This document shows positions 43,770 through 51,994 of a stretch of DNA of 54,918 bases, one piece after another. The position numbers and the translations under genes are program-made. The notes under the pieces are model-generated. The model was not told the DNA's origin. It searched no databases and saw only the letters and a list, made by a program, of their open reading frames with translations. Origin of the DNA: Ga0077527 sp038106575 (GTDB lineage: Bacteria; Pseudomonadota; Gammaproteobacteria; Burkholderiales; SG8-41); contig JAYOED010000012.1 in NCBI GenBank assembly GCA_038106575.1, positions 1-54,918 on the forward strand, read 5' to 3'. Within the stretch, counting starts at the first letter, position 1. Each line of letters opens with the position of its first letter.

Positions 43770-44740
43770 CGGGTTTCCTGGAGGCGCACGCGCGGATCCA
43801 GGGCGGCGTAGAGCAGATCAACCAGCAGATTGATCAGGATGAACAGGATTACCACGATCAGCAGATAGGCGACAATGACCGGCCGGTCGAGCACGTTGAT
43901 CGAGTCGATCAGCAGTTTGCCCATCCCCGGCCAGGCGAAGATGGTTTCGGTGACCACGGCGAAAGCGATCAACGAGCCCAGTTCGAGTCCGGTCACGGTG
44001 ACCACCGGGATCAGGATGTTGCGCAGCACGTGTACGCGCACGACTGCTGATTCCGGCACGCCCTTGGCACGCGCGAAGCGCACGTAATCCTGCAGGATGG
44101 CTTCACGTGCACCGGCGCGGGTGAGGCGGATCAGCAGCGACAGCTTGAACAGGGCGAGGTTGACGGCGGGAAGGATCAGATGGCGCAGGCCGTCTACGGT
44201 GAGAAAGCTGACCGGCACGCCGAACACGTCCACCGTTGCGCCGCGCCCGGTGGTAGGCAGCAACCCAAGCTGCACCGAGAACACCATGATTAGCATCAGC
44301 CCGACCCAGAACGATGGCAGCGAGAATCCGAGGATTGATCCAGCCATGATCGCGCGGCCGGCCCATGAATCCGGTTTCAGCCCAGCGAGCAGCCCGAGCG
44401 GTATGCCGAGCGCTATTGCAATCACCATCGCGATGAACGCCAGTTCCAGGGTTGCCGGCAGGCGTTCGAGGATCAGCACGATGGCCGGCGCCTTGGTGAC
44501 AAAGGATGTACCGAAATCGCCACCGAGGACGCCCTTTAGAAAGATCCAGTACTGCTGCCACAGCGGAAGGTCGAGTCCGAGCTGCGCAACGGCCTGCGCG
44601 ATTTCGGCCTGGTCGGCCTGCGGGTTGATCAGGATGTCCACCGGGTTGCCGATCGCATAGACGCCGGCGAAGACCAGCAGCGACATTACGAACAGGGTCA
44701 GTACGCCCTCGAGCAGGCGGCGCAATGCATGGCTCAGCAT
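43766..44740 (-). CDS. Peptide/nickel-type ABC transporter permease (DppB-like)
   Basis: This 324-residue permease starts RRLLEGVLTLFVMSLLVF, then QLGLDLPLWQQYWIFLKGVLGGDFGTSF when read in parts, both typical of DppB. The EAA loop region is LQDYVRFARAKGVPESAVVRVHVLRN, and VVTETIFAWPGMGKLL is the conserved C-terminal motif. It pairs with the DppC-like gene and follows the binding-protein gene by 12 bp. Confidence 0.93.
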   Translation of the reverse strand: MLSHALRRLLEGVLTLFVMSLLVFAGVYAIGNPVDILINPQADQAEIAQAVAQLGLDLPLWQQYWIFLKGVLGGDFGTSFVTKAPAIVLILERLPATLELAFIAMVIAIALGIPLGLLAGLKPDSWAGRAIMAGSILGFSLPSFWVGLMLIMVFSVQLGLLPTTGRGATVDVFGVPVSFLTVDGLRHLILPAVNLALFKLSLLIRLTRAGAREAILQDYVRFARAKGVPESAVVRVHVLRNILIPVVTVTGLELGSLIAFAVVTETIFAWPGMGKLLIDSINVLDRPVIVAYLLIVVILFILINLLVDLLYAALDPRVRLQETR

Positions 44741-44752
44741 GGCGCCTTCAGA

Positions 44753-46318
44753 TCATTTCGCTGAGAAGTGATGGGCAAAGGTGAATTCATCGGTGCGCGG
44801 CGTGTAGTCGAGACCGGCGCGCATCGCCCAGCTCACAACCTGATGATGCAGCGGGATGAAGGCGATGTCGTGCATGGCGAGCGTGTTGGCTTCGCGAGCC
44901 AGTGCCTCGCGTTTTTCATGGTCTACGCTGGCCAGTGCCTGCGCCATCAGTGCGTCGACTCTGGCATTCGAGTAGTGCCCCCAGTTCCATGCCCCCCAGC
45001 CTTTTTCAGGGTTTGGCGTGGCCACTAGGGAACGCAATGCGAGATCGGCTGCAAACGAACCCCAGCCGAGCAGCGCGAATGACGTTTCCTGCTTGCGCAC
45101 GCGGCCGAGGTAGGCGGACATCGGTGCGGCTTCGACGCGGGTGACGATGCCGGCGCGGGTTAGCAGTTGTGCGACGGTCTGCAGCACCTGTTCGTCGTTG
45201 ATATAGCGGTTGTTGGGGCCGGCGAGGGTAACGCGGAATCCGTTCGGGTATCCAGCTTCGGCGAGCAGGCGTTTGGCGCCGACGGGATCGTAGGCTTCGG
45301 CTTTCAGCGCAGCGTTGTGGCCAAACACCCCGGGTGACACGATGTTTGCGGCCGGCACGGCGAGGCCTTCCATGACGCGCTGTGCAATGGCTTCGCGGTG
45401 GATGGCCATCGACAGAGCTCTTCGTACGCGGATGTCTGCGAAAGGGTTTTTCGCGATTGGCTTGCCGTCGTTGCCGGTGACGCCGGGTGGATGCGTGCGG
45501 TATTGATCGAGATGGAGCAGGATGGTTCGCCATGAGGTGGTCTGGATGACCTTTAACTTTTTGTTTTTTTTGAGTGTTTTGATATCCGCAGAAGGTACGT
45601 GCTCGATGGCGTCAAGTTCGCCCGACAGCAGCGCGGCGGTGCGGGAGGGATCGGCGGTGACGATGCGCAGCGTGACCCTGTCCCAGGCCGGTTGTTTACC
45701 CCACCACAGATCGTTGCGTGCGAGTTCGACGCGTTCGCCGCGCCGGTAGCGCACGAATTTGTACGGACCGGTGCCGACCAGCGCGCGTCCGGAATCGAAG
45801 TCTTTAGGGTTCGCGTTCAGCGCATGCTTTTTCGAGACGATCAGGATCGAATTCAGTTCCTCGGGCAGTGCGCCGTACGGATATTTGGTCTTGATGCGTA
45901 GCGTGTGCGTGTCAACGACGGCGGTGGTTTCGATGGCGCGCACGTACGATGCGAAACCGCCGGGACTGCCCTTGATCGACAGCGGGCGCGTCAATGAAAA
46001 CGCCACGTCCTCTGCCGTCAGCGGCGAGCTATCGTGGAATTTAACGCCGGGGCGCAGGCTGAATTCCCAGGTGGTGGCGTCGATCGCCCGCCAGCGTTCG
46101 GCGAGTCCCGGAATTAGCCTGGTGCGAGAATCCACATCGGTGAGTGATTCAAAAACGTGGCGCCCCACGGTGAGATTGGGCTGCGCGGCGAGATAGTGAG
46201 GGTCGAGTGAGGTGACTTCACCGGAAAGCCCGATGCGCAGATCCTTTCCTGCCGCAGAGGCAGCGATTGAAAGCAGGCCAAGTAGCGCACAGGTCGGTAA
46301 ATTTTTTTTGTTGATCAT
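44753..46318 (-). CDS. ABC transporter substrate-binding protein, peptide/nickel family (SBP_bac_5)
   Basis: This 521-residue periplasmic binding protein has a signal peptide (LLGLLSIAASAAG) and the family 5 signature region FHDSSPLTAEDVAFSL, then GTGPYKFVRYRRGERVEL and VRRALSMAIHREAIAQRVMEG. The ligand may be a peptide, an opine, nickel chelate or another small molecule. It is first in the leftward operon, divergent from the deacetylase gene 80 bp away, which might process an imported N-acyl compound. Confidence 0.93.
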   Translation of the reverse strand: MINKKNLPTCALLGLLSIAASAAGKDLRIGLSGEVTSLDPHYLAAQPNLTVGRHVFESLTDVDSRTRLIPGLAERWRAIDATTWEFSLRPGVKFHDSSPLTAEDVAFSLTRPLSIKGSPGGFASYVRAIETTAVVDTHTLRIKTKYPYGALPEELNSILIVSKKHALNANPKDFDSGRALVGTGPYKFVRYRRGERVELARNDLWWGKQPAWDRVTLRIVTADPSRTAALLSGELDAIEHVPSADIKTLKKNKKLKVIQTTSWRTILLHLDQYRTHPPGVTGNDGKPIAKNPFADIRVRRALSMAIHREAIAQRVMEGLAVPAANIVSPGVFGHNAALKAEAYDPVGAKRLLAEAGYPNGFRVTLAGPNNRYINDEQVLQTVAQLLTRAGIVTRVEAAPMSAYLGRVRKQETSFALLGWGSFAADLALRSLVATPNPEKGWGAWNWGHYSNARVDALMAQALASVDHEKREALAREANTLAMHDIAFIPLHHQVVSWAMRAGLDYTPRTDEFTFAHHFSAK

Positions 46319-46398
46319 TTCGTCAAGGATACCGCATGTCCCGCGTTGACAGTGAGGGCATGCCTGCCTATGCTGGACCTTTAACGACGGACGTATTC

Positions 46399-47577
46399 AT
46401 GAAGCTCCAAGTCACGCCCGGCGCCGAAACTCTCAAGCTGATCCGCGAGCTGATTGCTTTTCCGACGGTCAGCCGTGATTCCAATCTGCAGCTAATTGAT
46501 TACGTACGCGAGTACCTGCGTCCTTTCGACGCCGAAGTGCGGTTGACCTTCGATCACGACAAACGCAAGGCCAATCTGTTCGCGACACTGGGGCCGCGTT
46601 GCATGCCGGGCGTGGTGTTGTCGGGACATACTGATGTGGTGCCGGTCGATGGCCAGAACTGGAGCAGCGACCCCTTTACGCTGAGCGAACGCAACGGCCG
46701 GCTTTTCGGTCGCGGCACATCCGACATGAAAGGCTTCATCGCCTGTGCGCTGGCCATTGCGCCTGAATTCGTCCGTCGTGGATTGCGCACCCCGCTGCTC
46801 CTCGCATTCAGCTACGACGAGGAGGTCGGCTGCCTCGGCGTGCGAGGTCTACTCAAGGATATGATGGAGGCGGGAATACGGCCGGCATCCTGCATTGTGG
46901 GTGAACCGACCGAAATGCGTCCGGTAATCGCGCACAAGGGCAAGCAGAGCTACCGCTGCACGGTACGCGGGCTGGCATCACATTCGGCTTATGCGCCCTA
47001 CGGGGTCAATGCGGTGGAGGCTGCTGCAGAAGCGGTGGCTTTCCTCAAAACGCTGGCGCGGCGTCACCGTGATTCGGGTCCCTATGACCGCGGTTTTGAC
47101 GTTGCTTACACGACCGTACACACTGGCGTGATCAGCGGCGGTACCGCGCTCAATATCGTGCCGCAGGACTGCGTGTTTGATTTCGAATTCCGCAACCTTC
47201 CCGGTGACGATCCCAATGCGTTGTTGCGCGAGTTCGAGGAGCATGTGCGCAAGGTGATCGAGCCGGAAATGCACGCAGTGGATCAAGGCACGGGATTCAG
47301 CATCACTAAAATGTCGGAAATTCCGGCGCTGGACACGGGCGCAGAGGCCGAAATTACCGCACTGGCGCAGGAATTTTCCGGTAGCAGCGCTATCGCCAAG
47401 GTGTCGTTTGGAACCGAAGCTTCGCAGTTCCAGCTTGCCGGAGTGCCGACAGTGGTCTGCGGTCCAGGTTCGATCCGCCAGGCGCATAAACCCGACGAAT
47501 TCGTCGCAGTGGAGCAGGTGGTACGCTGTGAATCGTTCCTGCGCGGCTTGATGAGCCGGCTTTGCGCGGGTGGCTGA
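46399..47577 (+). CDS. argE: Acetylornithine deacetylase-like M20 peptidase
   Basis: This 392-residue zinc amidohydrolase belongs to the ArgE/DapE group. LSGHTDVVPVDGQNW has the first zinc ligands, GRGTSDMKGFIACAL the bridging Asp and FSYDEEVGCLGVRG the catalytic Glu. The lid domain contains GLASHSAYAPYGVNA, and the final His ligand is in RQAHKPDEF. It hydrolyses N-acyl amino acids; N-acetylornithine is the best-known substrate, but similarity alone does not prove it. The ATG at 46399 starts the conserved fold. Confidence 0.88.
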   Translation: MKLQVTPGAETLKLIRELIAFPTVSRDSNLQLIDYVREYLRPFDAEVRLTFDHDKRKANLFATLGPRCMPGVVLSGHTDVVPVDGQNWSSDPFTLSERNGRLFGRGTSDMKGFIACALAIAPEFVRRGLRTPLLLAFSYDEEVGCLGVRGLLKDMMEAGIRPASCIVGEPTEMRPVIAHKGKQSYRCTVRGLASHSAYAPYGVNAVEAAAEAVAFLKTLARRHRDSGPYDRGFDVAYTTVHTGVISGGTALNIVPQDCVFDFEFRNLPGDDPNALLREFEEHVRKVIEPEMHAVDQGTGFSITKMSEIPALDTGAEAEITALAQEFSGSSAIAKVSFGTEASQFQLAGVPTVVCGPGSIRQAHKPDEFVAVEQVVRCESFLRGLMSRLCAGG

Positions 47578-47632
47578 CTGCCCAGAAAAAAATTGTGCAA
47601 CACTAAACATCGGTTTCAAACTAGGAGGTCAC

Positions 47633-47722
47633 ATGAAGGTTGCCATCGAGGGCCGCAGTATGCTGCTCGCTGCTGTCTTTGCAGTGATTGCCGCGCCTGC
47701 AACTTATGCGGCAGGCTGTTAA
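47633..47722 (+). CDS. Small secreted or membrane peptide of 29 residues, unrecognised
   Basis: An ATG with a near-perfect SD (aggaggt, 4 nt spacing) starts MKVAIEGRSMLLAAVF and continues through a hydrophobic segment to ATYAAGC and a TAA. The first part looks like a signal peptide with AYA/AAG processing possibilities, and the last residue is a cysteine. A strong intrinsic terminator follows 12 bp later. The SD-terminator frame supports a real gene, but I know no family. Confidence 0.55.
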   Translation: MKVAIEGRSMLLAAVFAVIAAPATYAAGC

Positions 47723-47734
47723 GGTTTTTTGTTC

Positions 47735-47769
47735 GAAAAAAATCCCGCGCCGCGGCACGAGATTTTTTT
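47735..47769 (+). terminator. Intrinsic terminator, bidirectional
   Basis: A run of seven A, a GC-rich inner hairpin and a complementary run of seven T (AAAAAAATC pairs with GATTTTTTT). It can end the small-peptide transcript and the leftward YkgJ-like gene. Confidence 0.88.
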
Positions 47770-47819
47770 ACCCCATTCAGCAGGGCATTTATTTATTAAG
47801 TATATGTACTAATTGATAT

Positions 47820-48212
47820 TTACGTCACGGCAACGAATGTTGGATCGTCCTGGTGTTCGCGCTCGAAGTTGAGAAATTCGTAGTAGCCGCAGCGTTTGCC
47901 ATCGGGATATTCCCGGCATACTCCGGGACGTGCTTCGTAAACCGTGCACCGTCGTTTCTTGGTGTCGAACATTTTGCAGATGCTGCCGAAGTGTTCGTCC
48001 TGCTGATGTCGCAGCGCGCGCGTCTTCTCGGTCTTGTCGAATTTGGTGTAACGGTCTTCAGCCTGCTTGTAGCTGATGCCGAAATGCCTGGCCAGTCTCT
48101 GGATGTCGCGCTTGCCGACTTCAATCAACGGATAGCTGCAGCAGTAGCCGGGACATTTGCTGCAATCGTACTGGTTAACGGATTTTCGGGAGGAAGTCTT
48201 GCCTGAGCTCAT
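47820..48212 (-). CDS. YkgJ family cysteine-cluster protein
   Basis: This 130-residue protein has the zinc/iron-chelating CxxCxGxCC-like motif CSKCPGYCCSYPLIEV, then CKMFDTKKRRCTVYEARPGVCREYP and RCGYYEF. These cysteines are the family hallmark and are thought to bind a metal or Fe-S cluster. Function is unknown. It lies downstream of the ABC transporter genes on the same strand with a 74-bp spacer. Confidence 0.88.
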   Translation of the reverse strand: MSSGKTSSRKSVNQYDCSKCPGYCCSYPLIEVGKRDIQRLARHFGISYKQAEDRYTKFDKTEKTRALRHQQDEHFGSICKMFDTKKRRCTVYEARPGVCREYPDGKRCGYYEFLNFEREHQDDPTFVAVT

Positions 48213-48286
48213 GATCGATGCGCGCTGGAAAAATCAAAAGCGTGCATTCTACCTACGCGACACCGCTCAGGCCATAGCTTTCTGCA

Positions 48287-49021
48287 TCAGTGATGCAGAA
48301 TTTTTGATAGGAACTGTTGTGCCCTCTCCGAGCGTGGTGTGCCGAAGAATTCGTCCTTTCCGGCGTCCTCGACGATTTCGCCCTGGTCCATGAAGATCAC
48401 CCTGTGGGCGACCTTGCGCGCAAAACCCATTTCGTGAGTTACACACATCATGGTCATGCCTTCCTGGGCAAGCTCGACCATGACATCCAGCACTTCATTG
48501 ATCATTTCCGGATCAAGGGCCGAGGTCGGCTCGTCGAACAACATGGCGATCGGATTCATGGCCAGCGCGCGCGCGATGGCCACGCGCTGCTGCTGTCCGC
48601 CGGAAAGCTGGCCGGGGAACTTGCGGGGCTGATCGTTCAGGCCGACGCGCTTGAGCAAGGCGTGTGACTTTTTGGTAGCTTCCTCTTCGCTACGCTTGAG
48701 CACCTTAACTTGGGCAAGATTGAGGTTGTCAGTCACGCTCATGTGAGGGAACAGCTCGAAGTTCTGGAAAACCATGCCGATTTTTGCCCGTAACTGCGGC
48801 AGGTTAGTCTCTTTTGCGCCCACCGACTGGCCGTTGACGATCAAGTCTCCCTGCTGGAAGGGTTCCAGTGCATTGACGCACTTGATCAGCGTCGATTTGC
48901 CCGATCCCGACGGGCCACAGACGACGATGACTTCGCCTTTTTCGACCTTGGTTGTGCAGTCCTTCAGTACCTGGAAGCTGCCGTACCATTTGCTGACATT
49001 TTTGAATTCGATCATGGCCAT
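48287..49021 (-). CDS. gltL: Glutamate/aspartate-type ABC transporter ATP-binding protein
   Basis: This 244-residue ATPase energises import of polar amino acids. Walker A is CGPSGSGKSTLIKCVNALE, the Q-loop MVFQNFELFPHM, the signature LSGGQQQRVAIARAL, Walker B MLFDEPTSALDP and the switch His in VTHEMGF. It is last of the gltI-J-K-L order, all leftward. Confidence 0.96.
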   Translation of the reverse strand: MAMIEFKNVSKWYGSFQVLKDCTTKVEKGEVIVVCGPSGSGKSTLIKCVNALEPFQQGDLIVNGQSVGAKETNLPQLRAKIGMVFQNFELFPHMSVTDNLNLAQVKVLKRSEEEATKKSHALLKRVGLNDQPRKFPGQLSGGQQQRVAIARALAMNPIAMLFDEPTSALDPEMINEVLDVMVELAQEGMTMMCVTHEMGFARKVAHRVIFMDQGEIVEDAGKDEFFGTPRSERAQQFLSKILHH

Positions 49022-49036
49022 GATGGTAATGCCTTC

Positions 49037-49726
49037 CTAGCGGGGCGGCGTGATGCGCAGCTGCAGCCGCTTGACAAAAAACGAGGCGCTGAAACAAAAA
49101 ATGAAATAGATAACCGCGGCGAACAGGTACATTTCCACCAGGCGGCCGTCGCGCTGGGCGACTTTGCTCGCAGCACCCATGAAATCGGTCAGGCCCACGA
49201 CGTAAACCAGCGAGGTATCCTGGAATAGAATGATGCCCTGGGTCAGCAGGATCGGCACCATGTTGCGGAACGCCTGAGGCAGTACCACCAGCATCATTGC
49301 AACCCGGTAATTGAGTCCCAGAGCGTAGGCGGCATTGACCTGGCCCGCGGGCACGCTCTGTATACCAGCGCGGATGATTTCGCAGTAGTAGGCGGCCTCG
49401 AACAGAGTGAACGCGATCAGCGCGGAATAGAACGGCCCTACGCCCTGGGCGTAGCTGTCGCCGGAGATGTGTTTGACAGCAATGGGCACCAAGAAATAAA
49501 ACCAGAAAATGATTAGGATCAGCGGCGTTGCCCGCAGCAGATTGACGTAGGCGCCGGCAGGTGTGCTGATGGCCTTGATGCTTGAGAGACGCATCAGTGC
49601 CAGCAGGGTTCCCAGAAATACGCCCCCCGCCATCGCCAGCAGCGTCAGCCCCAGTGTGGTCAGCATGCCCTGCCAGAGGTAAGGCAGGGCGCGCTGGATG
49701 ACATCGAAGTCAAAGTTGCTGAACAT
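49037..49726 (-). CDS. gltK: Glutamate/aspartate-type ABC transporter permease
   Basis: This 229-residue His/Glu/Gln-type permease has the N-terminal WQGMLTTLGLTLLAMAGGVFLG and the conserved AAYYCEIIRAGIQSVPAGQVNAAYALGL EAA region in parts. FQDTSLVYVVGLTDFMGA is the C-terminal segment. It starts 2 bp after the partner permease gene and ends 15 bp before gltL. Confidence 0.95.
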   Translation of the reverse strand: MFSNFDFDVIQRALPYLWQGMLTTLGLTLLAMAGGVFLGTLLALMRLSSIKAISTPAGAYVNLLRATPLILIIFWFYFLVPIAVKHISGDSYAQGVGPFYSALIAFTLFEAAYYCEIIRAGIQSVPAGQVNAAYALGLNYRVAMMLVVLPQAFRNMVPILLTQGIILFQDTSLVYVVGLTDFMGAASKVAQRDGRLVEMYLFAAVIYFIFCFSASFFVKRLQLRITPPR

Positions 49727-49728
49727 TG

Positions 49729-50454
49729 TTATTTTCCGGTACCGATATAACCGGGAACGCGAATCTGGCGCTCGAAGAACTGCATCAGCACCACCACTAC
49801 CAGCGTAATGACCACGTAGACCACGGTGGCCAGGGTGAAGATTTCAAAGGTGCGGAACGTGTACTCGGAGATGGTGCGCGCCTGCGCTGTGAGTTCGAGT
49901 ACCCCGATGGTCAGCGCGACCGAGGAATTCTTGAAAATGGTCAAGAATTCTGAGGTCAGGGTAGGAATAACGATGCGATACCCCATCGGCAGCAGTACAT
50001 AGCGGTAAACCTGTGGCATGGTGAGTCCGGTTGCGAGCGCGGCATTGGTCTGGCCGCGCGGAATGGACTGGATTCCCGAGCGCACCTGTTCGGCCACCCG
50101 CGATGCGGTGTAGAAGCCTAGGGCGAACACTGCACTCCAGAATTCGGGCATCGGCATGCCCTGTTTCATCCAGATGCCGAGCGATTTCGGTGCCAGCTCT
50201 GGCATCACGAAATACCAGATGAACATATGCACCAGCAGGGGGATGTTGCGGAACAGCTCCACATAGGCGGTCGCGGGGCCGTTGAGCCACGGCACGTTCG
50301 TAGTGCGTATGACGCCCAGCACAGAGCCGACGGTGAAGGCAATCACCCATGCGCACAGCGAGACCAGCATCGTCCATTTGATACCGACGATCACCCAGTC
50401 GAAATAAGTGCCGCCGCCGGAAAAGGCAGGCTGACTGAGGAAGCTGAAGTCCAT
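49729..50454 (-). CDS. gltJ: Glutamate/aspartate-type ABC transporter permease
   Basis: This 241-residue permease partner has VELFRNIPLLVHMFIWYFVMPEL, typical of GltJ, and the EAA region SRVAEQVRSGIQSIPRGQTNAALATGL in parts. IFKNSSVALTIGVLELTAQAR is the conserved C-terminal motif. It is separated from the binding-protein gene by a terminator-like hairpin, which should make permease levels lower than binding-protein levels. Confidence 0.95.
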   Translation of the reverse strand: MDFSFLSQPAFSGGGTYFDWVIVGIKWTMLVSLCAWVIAFTVGSVLGVIRTTNVPWLNGPATAYVELFRNIPLLVHMFIWYFVMPELAPKSLGIWMKQGMPMPEFWSAVFALGFYTASRVAEQVRSGIQSIPRGQTNAALATGLTMPQVYRYVLLPMGYRIVIPTLTSEFLTIFKNSSVALTIGVLELTAQARTISEYTFRTFEIFTLATVVYVVITLVVVVLMQFFERQIRVPGYIGTGK

Positions 50455-50482
50455 GTCTGCAGTTTAGCCTGAAAGCGTGTGT

Positions 50483-50513
50483 AAAAAAAAAGCGAGGAGC
50501 CGAAGCTCCCCGC
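50483..50513 (-). terminator. Partial terminator between gltI and gltJ
   Basis: On the minus strand GCGGGGAGC-TTCG-GCTCCTCGC (one weak pair, UUCG tetraloop) is followed by nine T. Some transcripts must read through to express the permease and ATPase genes, unless an internal promoter exists. Confidence 0.88.
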
Positions 50514-50535
50514 CTTTATGCATCAATCGCGACGG

Positions 50536-51456
50536 TCAGCACTTCATCTTGCCGCATTTACCGACGCCGGTATTGTTGGGATTCTTGATCGCTTGCTTGA
50601 GGCCGTCGGACATCGGGAAATTCAGGTTGATGCCCTTGGGGGGGATCTTTGATTCGAACCACTTTTTGTAGATCTTGTTGATTTCGCCGCTTTTGTAGAT
50701 GGCCGTTACCGCTTCGGTGACGACTTTCTTGAAGGCGGGATCTTCCCTGCGCATCATGATCGCATACGGGTCATCCGAAAGGAATTCGCCGAGGACGACG
50801 AAGTCATTCGGGTTCTTGGCACTGGCCTTCAGACCGTAGAGCAGGATGTCGTCCATCGGGAATGCGACTGCGCGGTCAGTCTGCACTGCGAGGAACGATT
50901 CGGCGTGGTCCTTGGACGGCAGGAACTTGATGCCCAGTTTTTTCTTGTCGTTGTAGGCCTTCATCGCGCGTTCGTTGGTGGTGCCTTGGGTGAAGACGAC
51001 GGTTTTACCTTTCAGGTCGTCATAGCCCTTGATGCCGGAATTTTTCTTGACAATGATCTTGGTCCCGGTCACGAAATAGGTCGGCGCAAAATCGACCTGT
51101 TTCTGGCGTTCCACGGAATTGGTCGTTGAGCCGCACTCGATGTCGATGTTTCCGCCCATCAGAATCGGGATGCGCGTTTGGGATGTAACCGGGACTAACT
51201 CCACCTTCAGTTTTGGCATTTTCAGTTCGGCTTTGACCTTGTCAACGATATTCATGCAGATGTCGACACCGTAGCCGATGGGTTTCTGCTTGTCATCTAG
51301 ATAGGAGAACGGCACCGAGGCGTCGCGGTGGCCGACTTTGATGACCCCGGTGTCCTTGATTTTCTTGAGCGTCCCCGTAAGTTGCGCTGCATGGGCCGGC
51401 GCGGTGATCAGGGCTGCCGTGGAAATGGCGGCGAGCAGTTGCAAGATGCGAAGCAT
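50536..51456 (-). CDS. gltI: Glutamate/aspartate-type ABC transporter substrate-binding protein
   Basis: This 306-residue periplasmic binding protein (SBP family 3) has signal peptide LLAAISTAALITAPAHA, then LTGTLKKIKDTGVIKVGHRDASVPFSYLD in parts, the ligand-binding QTRIPILMGGNIDIECGSTTN and GTTNERAMKAYN. It ends with a cysteine-containing tail (GKCGKMKC) that could form a disulfide. SD caggag selects the ATG at 51456 over long upstream extensions. Confidence 0.95.
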   Translation of the reverse strand: MLRILQLLAAISTAALITAPAHAAQLTGTLKKIKDTGVIKVGHRDASVPFSYLDDKQKPIGYGVDICMNIVDKVKAELKMPKLKVELVPVTSQTRIPILMGGNIDIECGSTTNSVERQKQVDFAPTYFVTGTKIIVKKNSGIKGYDDLKGKTVVFTQGTTNERAMKAYNDKKKLGIKFLPSKDHAESFLAVQTDRAVAFPMDDILLYGLKASAKNPNDFVVLGEFLSDDPYAIMMRREDPAFKKVVTEAVTAIYKSGEINKIYKKWFESKIPPKGINLNFPMSDGLKQAIKNPNNTGVGKCGKMKC

Positions 51457-51773
51457 GAGCGGTCTCCTGTAGCAGTTTTGGGTTGCCGGAATTGGAGGCA
51501 ACAAGGTATGACGCATTTCGAATCTAAGTGAACACAGGCGGCTTGTCCAGTTGACGCCGGCCTTCAGTGTGTCCCGGATGCAGGCAATTTCACGGGGCAG
51601 GGCCGGGTTTGCCATGTCGGGAGTATTTTCCCGGCGCGAGTTTCCGGTAGGTGTAAAGAGAGTAAACTGCGTGCGTTCGTGGGCGGGACGGCTTGCTCCC
51701 GCGGCCCCGGTTTAGCCGGGGCTGGCGTTTCGCCACGGGCATATTTCAACCTAACCTGAAGGAGTGAAGCAAA
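51457..51773. other. Divergent intergenic region between gltI and a small membrane-protein gene
   Basis: No longer gene is seen in these 317 bp. A hairpin GCCCCGG-TTTAG-CCGGGGC lies at 51704-51722, in what would be the leader of the small gene at 51774. The gltI promoter must be in the left part. Confidence 0.4.
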
Positions 51774-51932
51774 ATGTCCAAAGAAACAAAAGCTGCGCAG
51801 GGGAGTGCGGCGGCGGCGACCGAGACTAAATTCAAGGATATGGGTGTCGGTCAGAAGATGGCTTTTATCGGCAAGGCTTGCCTGTTTTTCCTGACGCTTG
51901 GATTCGCCTTTCCGAACATCTTCCTCGACTGA
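51774..51932 (+). CDS. Small single-span membrane protein of 52 residues, unrecognised
   Basis: An ATG with SD aaggagtg starts MSKETKAAQGSAAAATETKF, a charged, Ala-rich cytoplasmic-type N-terminus. It is followed by one hydrophobic helix (roughly residues 29-51, MAFIGKACLFFLTLGFAFPN) and a short end. A perfect 12-bp terminator hairpin follows its stop. The compact SD-gene-terminator unit strongly suggests an expressed small protein. I do not know its family. Confidence 0.68.
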   Translation: MSKETKAAQGSAAAATETKFKDMGVGQKMAFIGKACLFFLTLGFAFPNIFLD

Positions 51933-51939
51933 GGGCCCG

Positions 51940-51971
51940 AATTCCGGCGCGGCAGCGCGCCGGAATTTTCC
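51940..51971 (+). terminator. Hairpin terminator after the small membrane-protein gene
   Basis: A perfect 12-bp stem (AATTCCGGCGCG with its complement) and loop GCAG, followed by a short T-rich stretch. It may also act for the leftward hydrolase gene that ends at 51995. Confidence 0.8.
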
Positions 51972-51994
51972 ATCGCTTCTTTAACGCGCAGTCA

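Noticed and set aside
48280..48305. Hairpin with T-run overlapping the end of gltL
   Set aside because: The T-run is on the plus strand, where no transcript is expected, and the stem lies in the gltL coding end; probably fortuitous.
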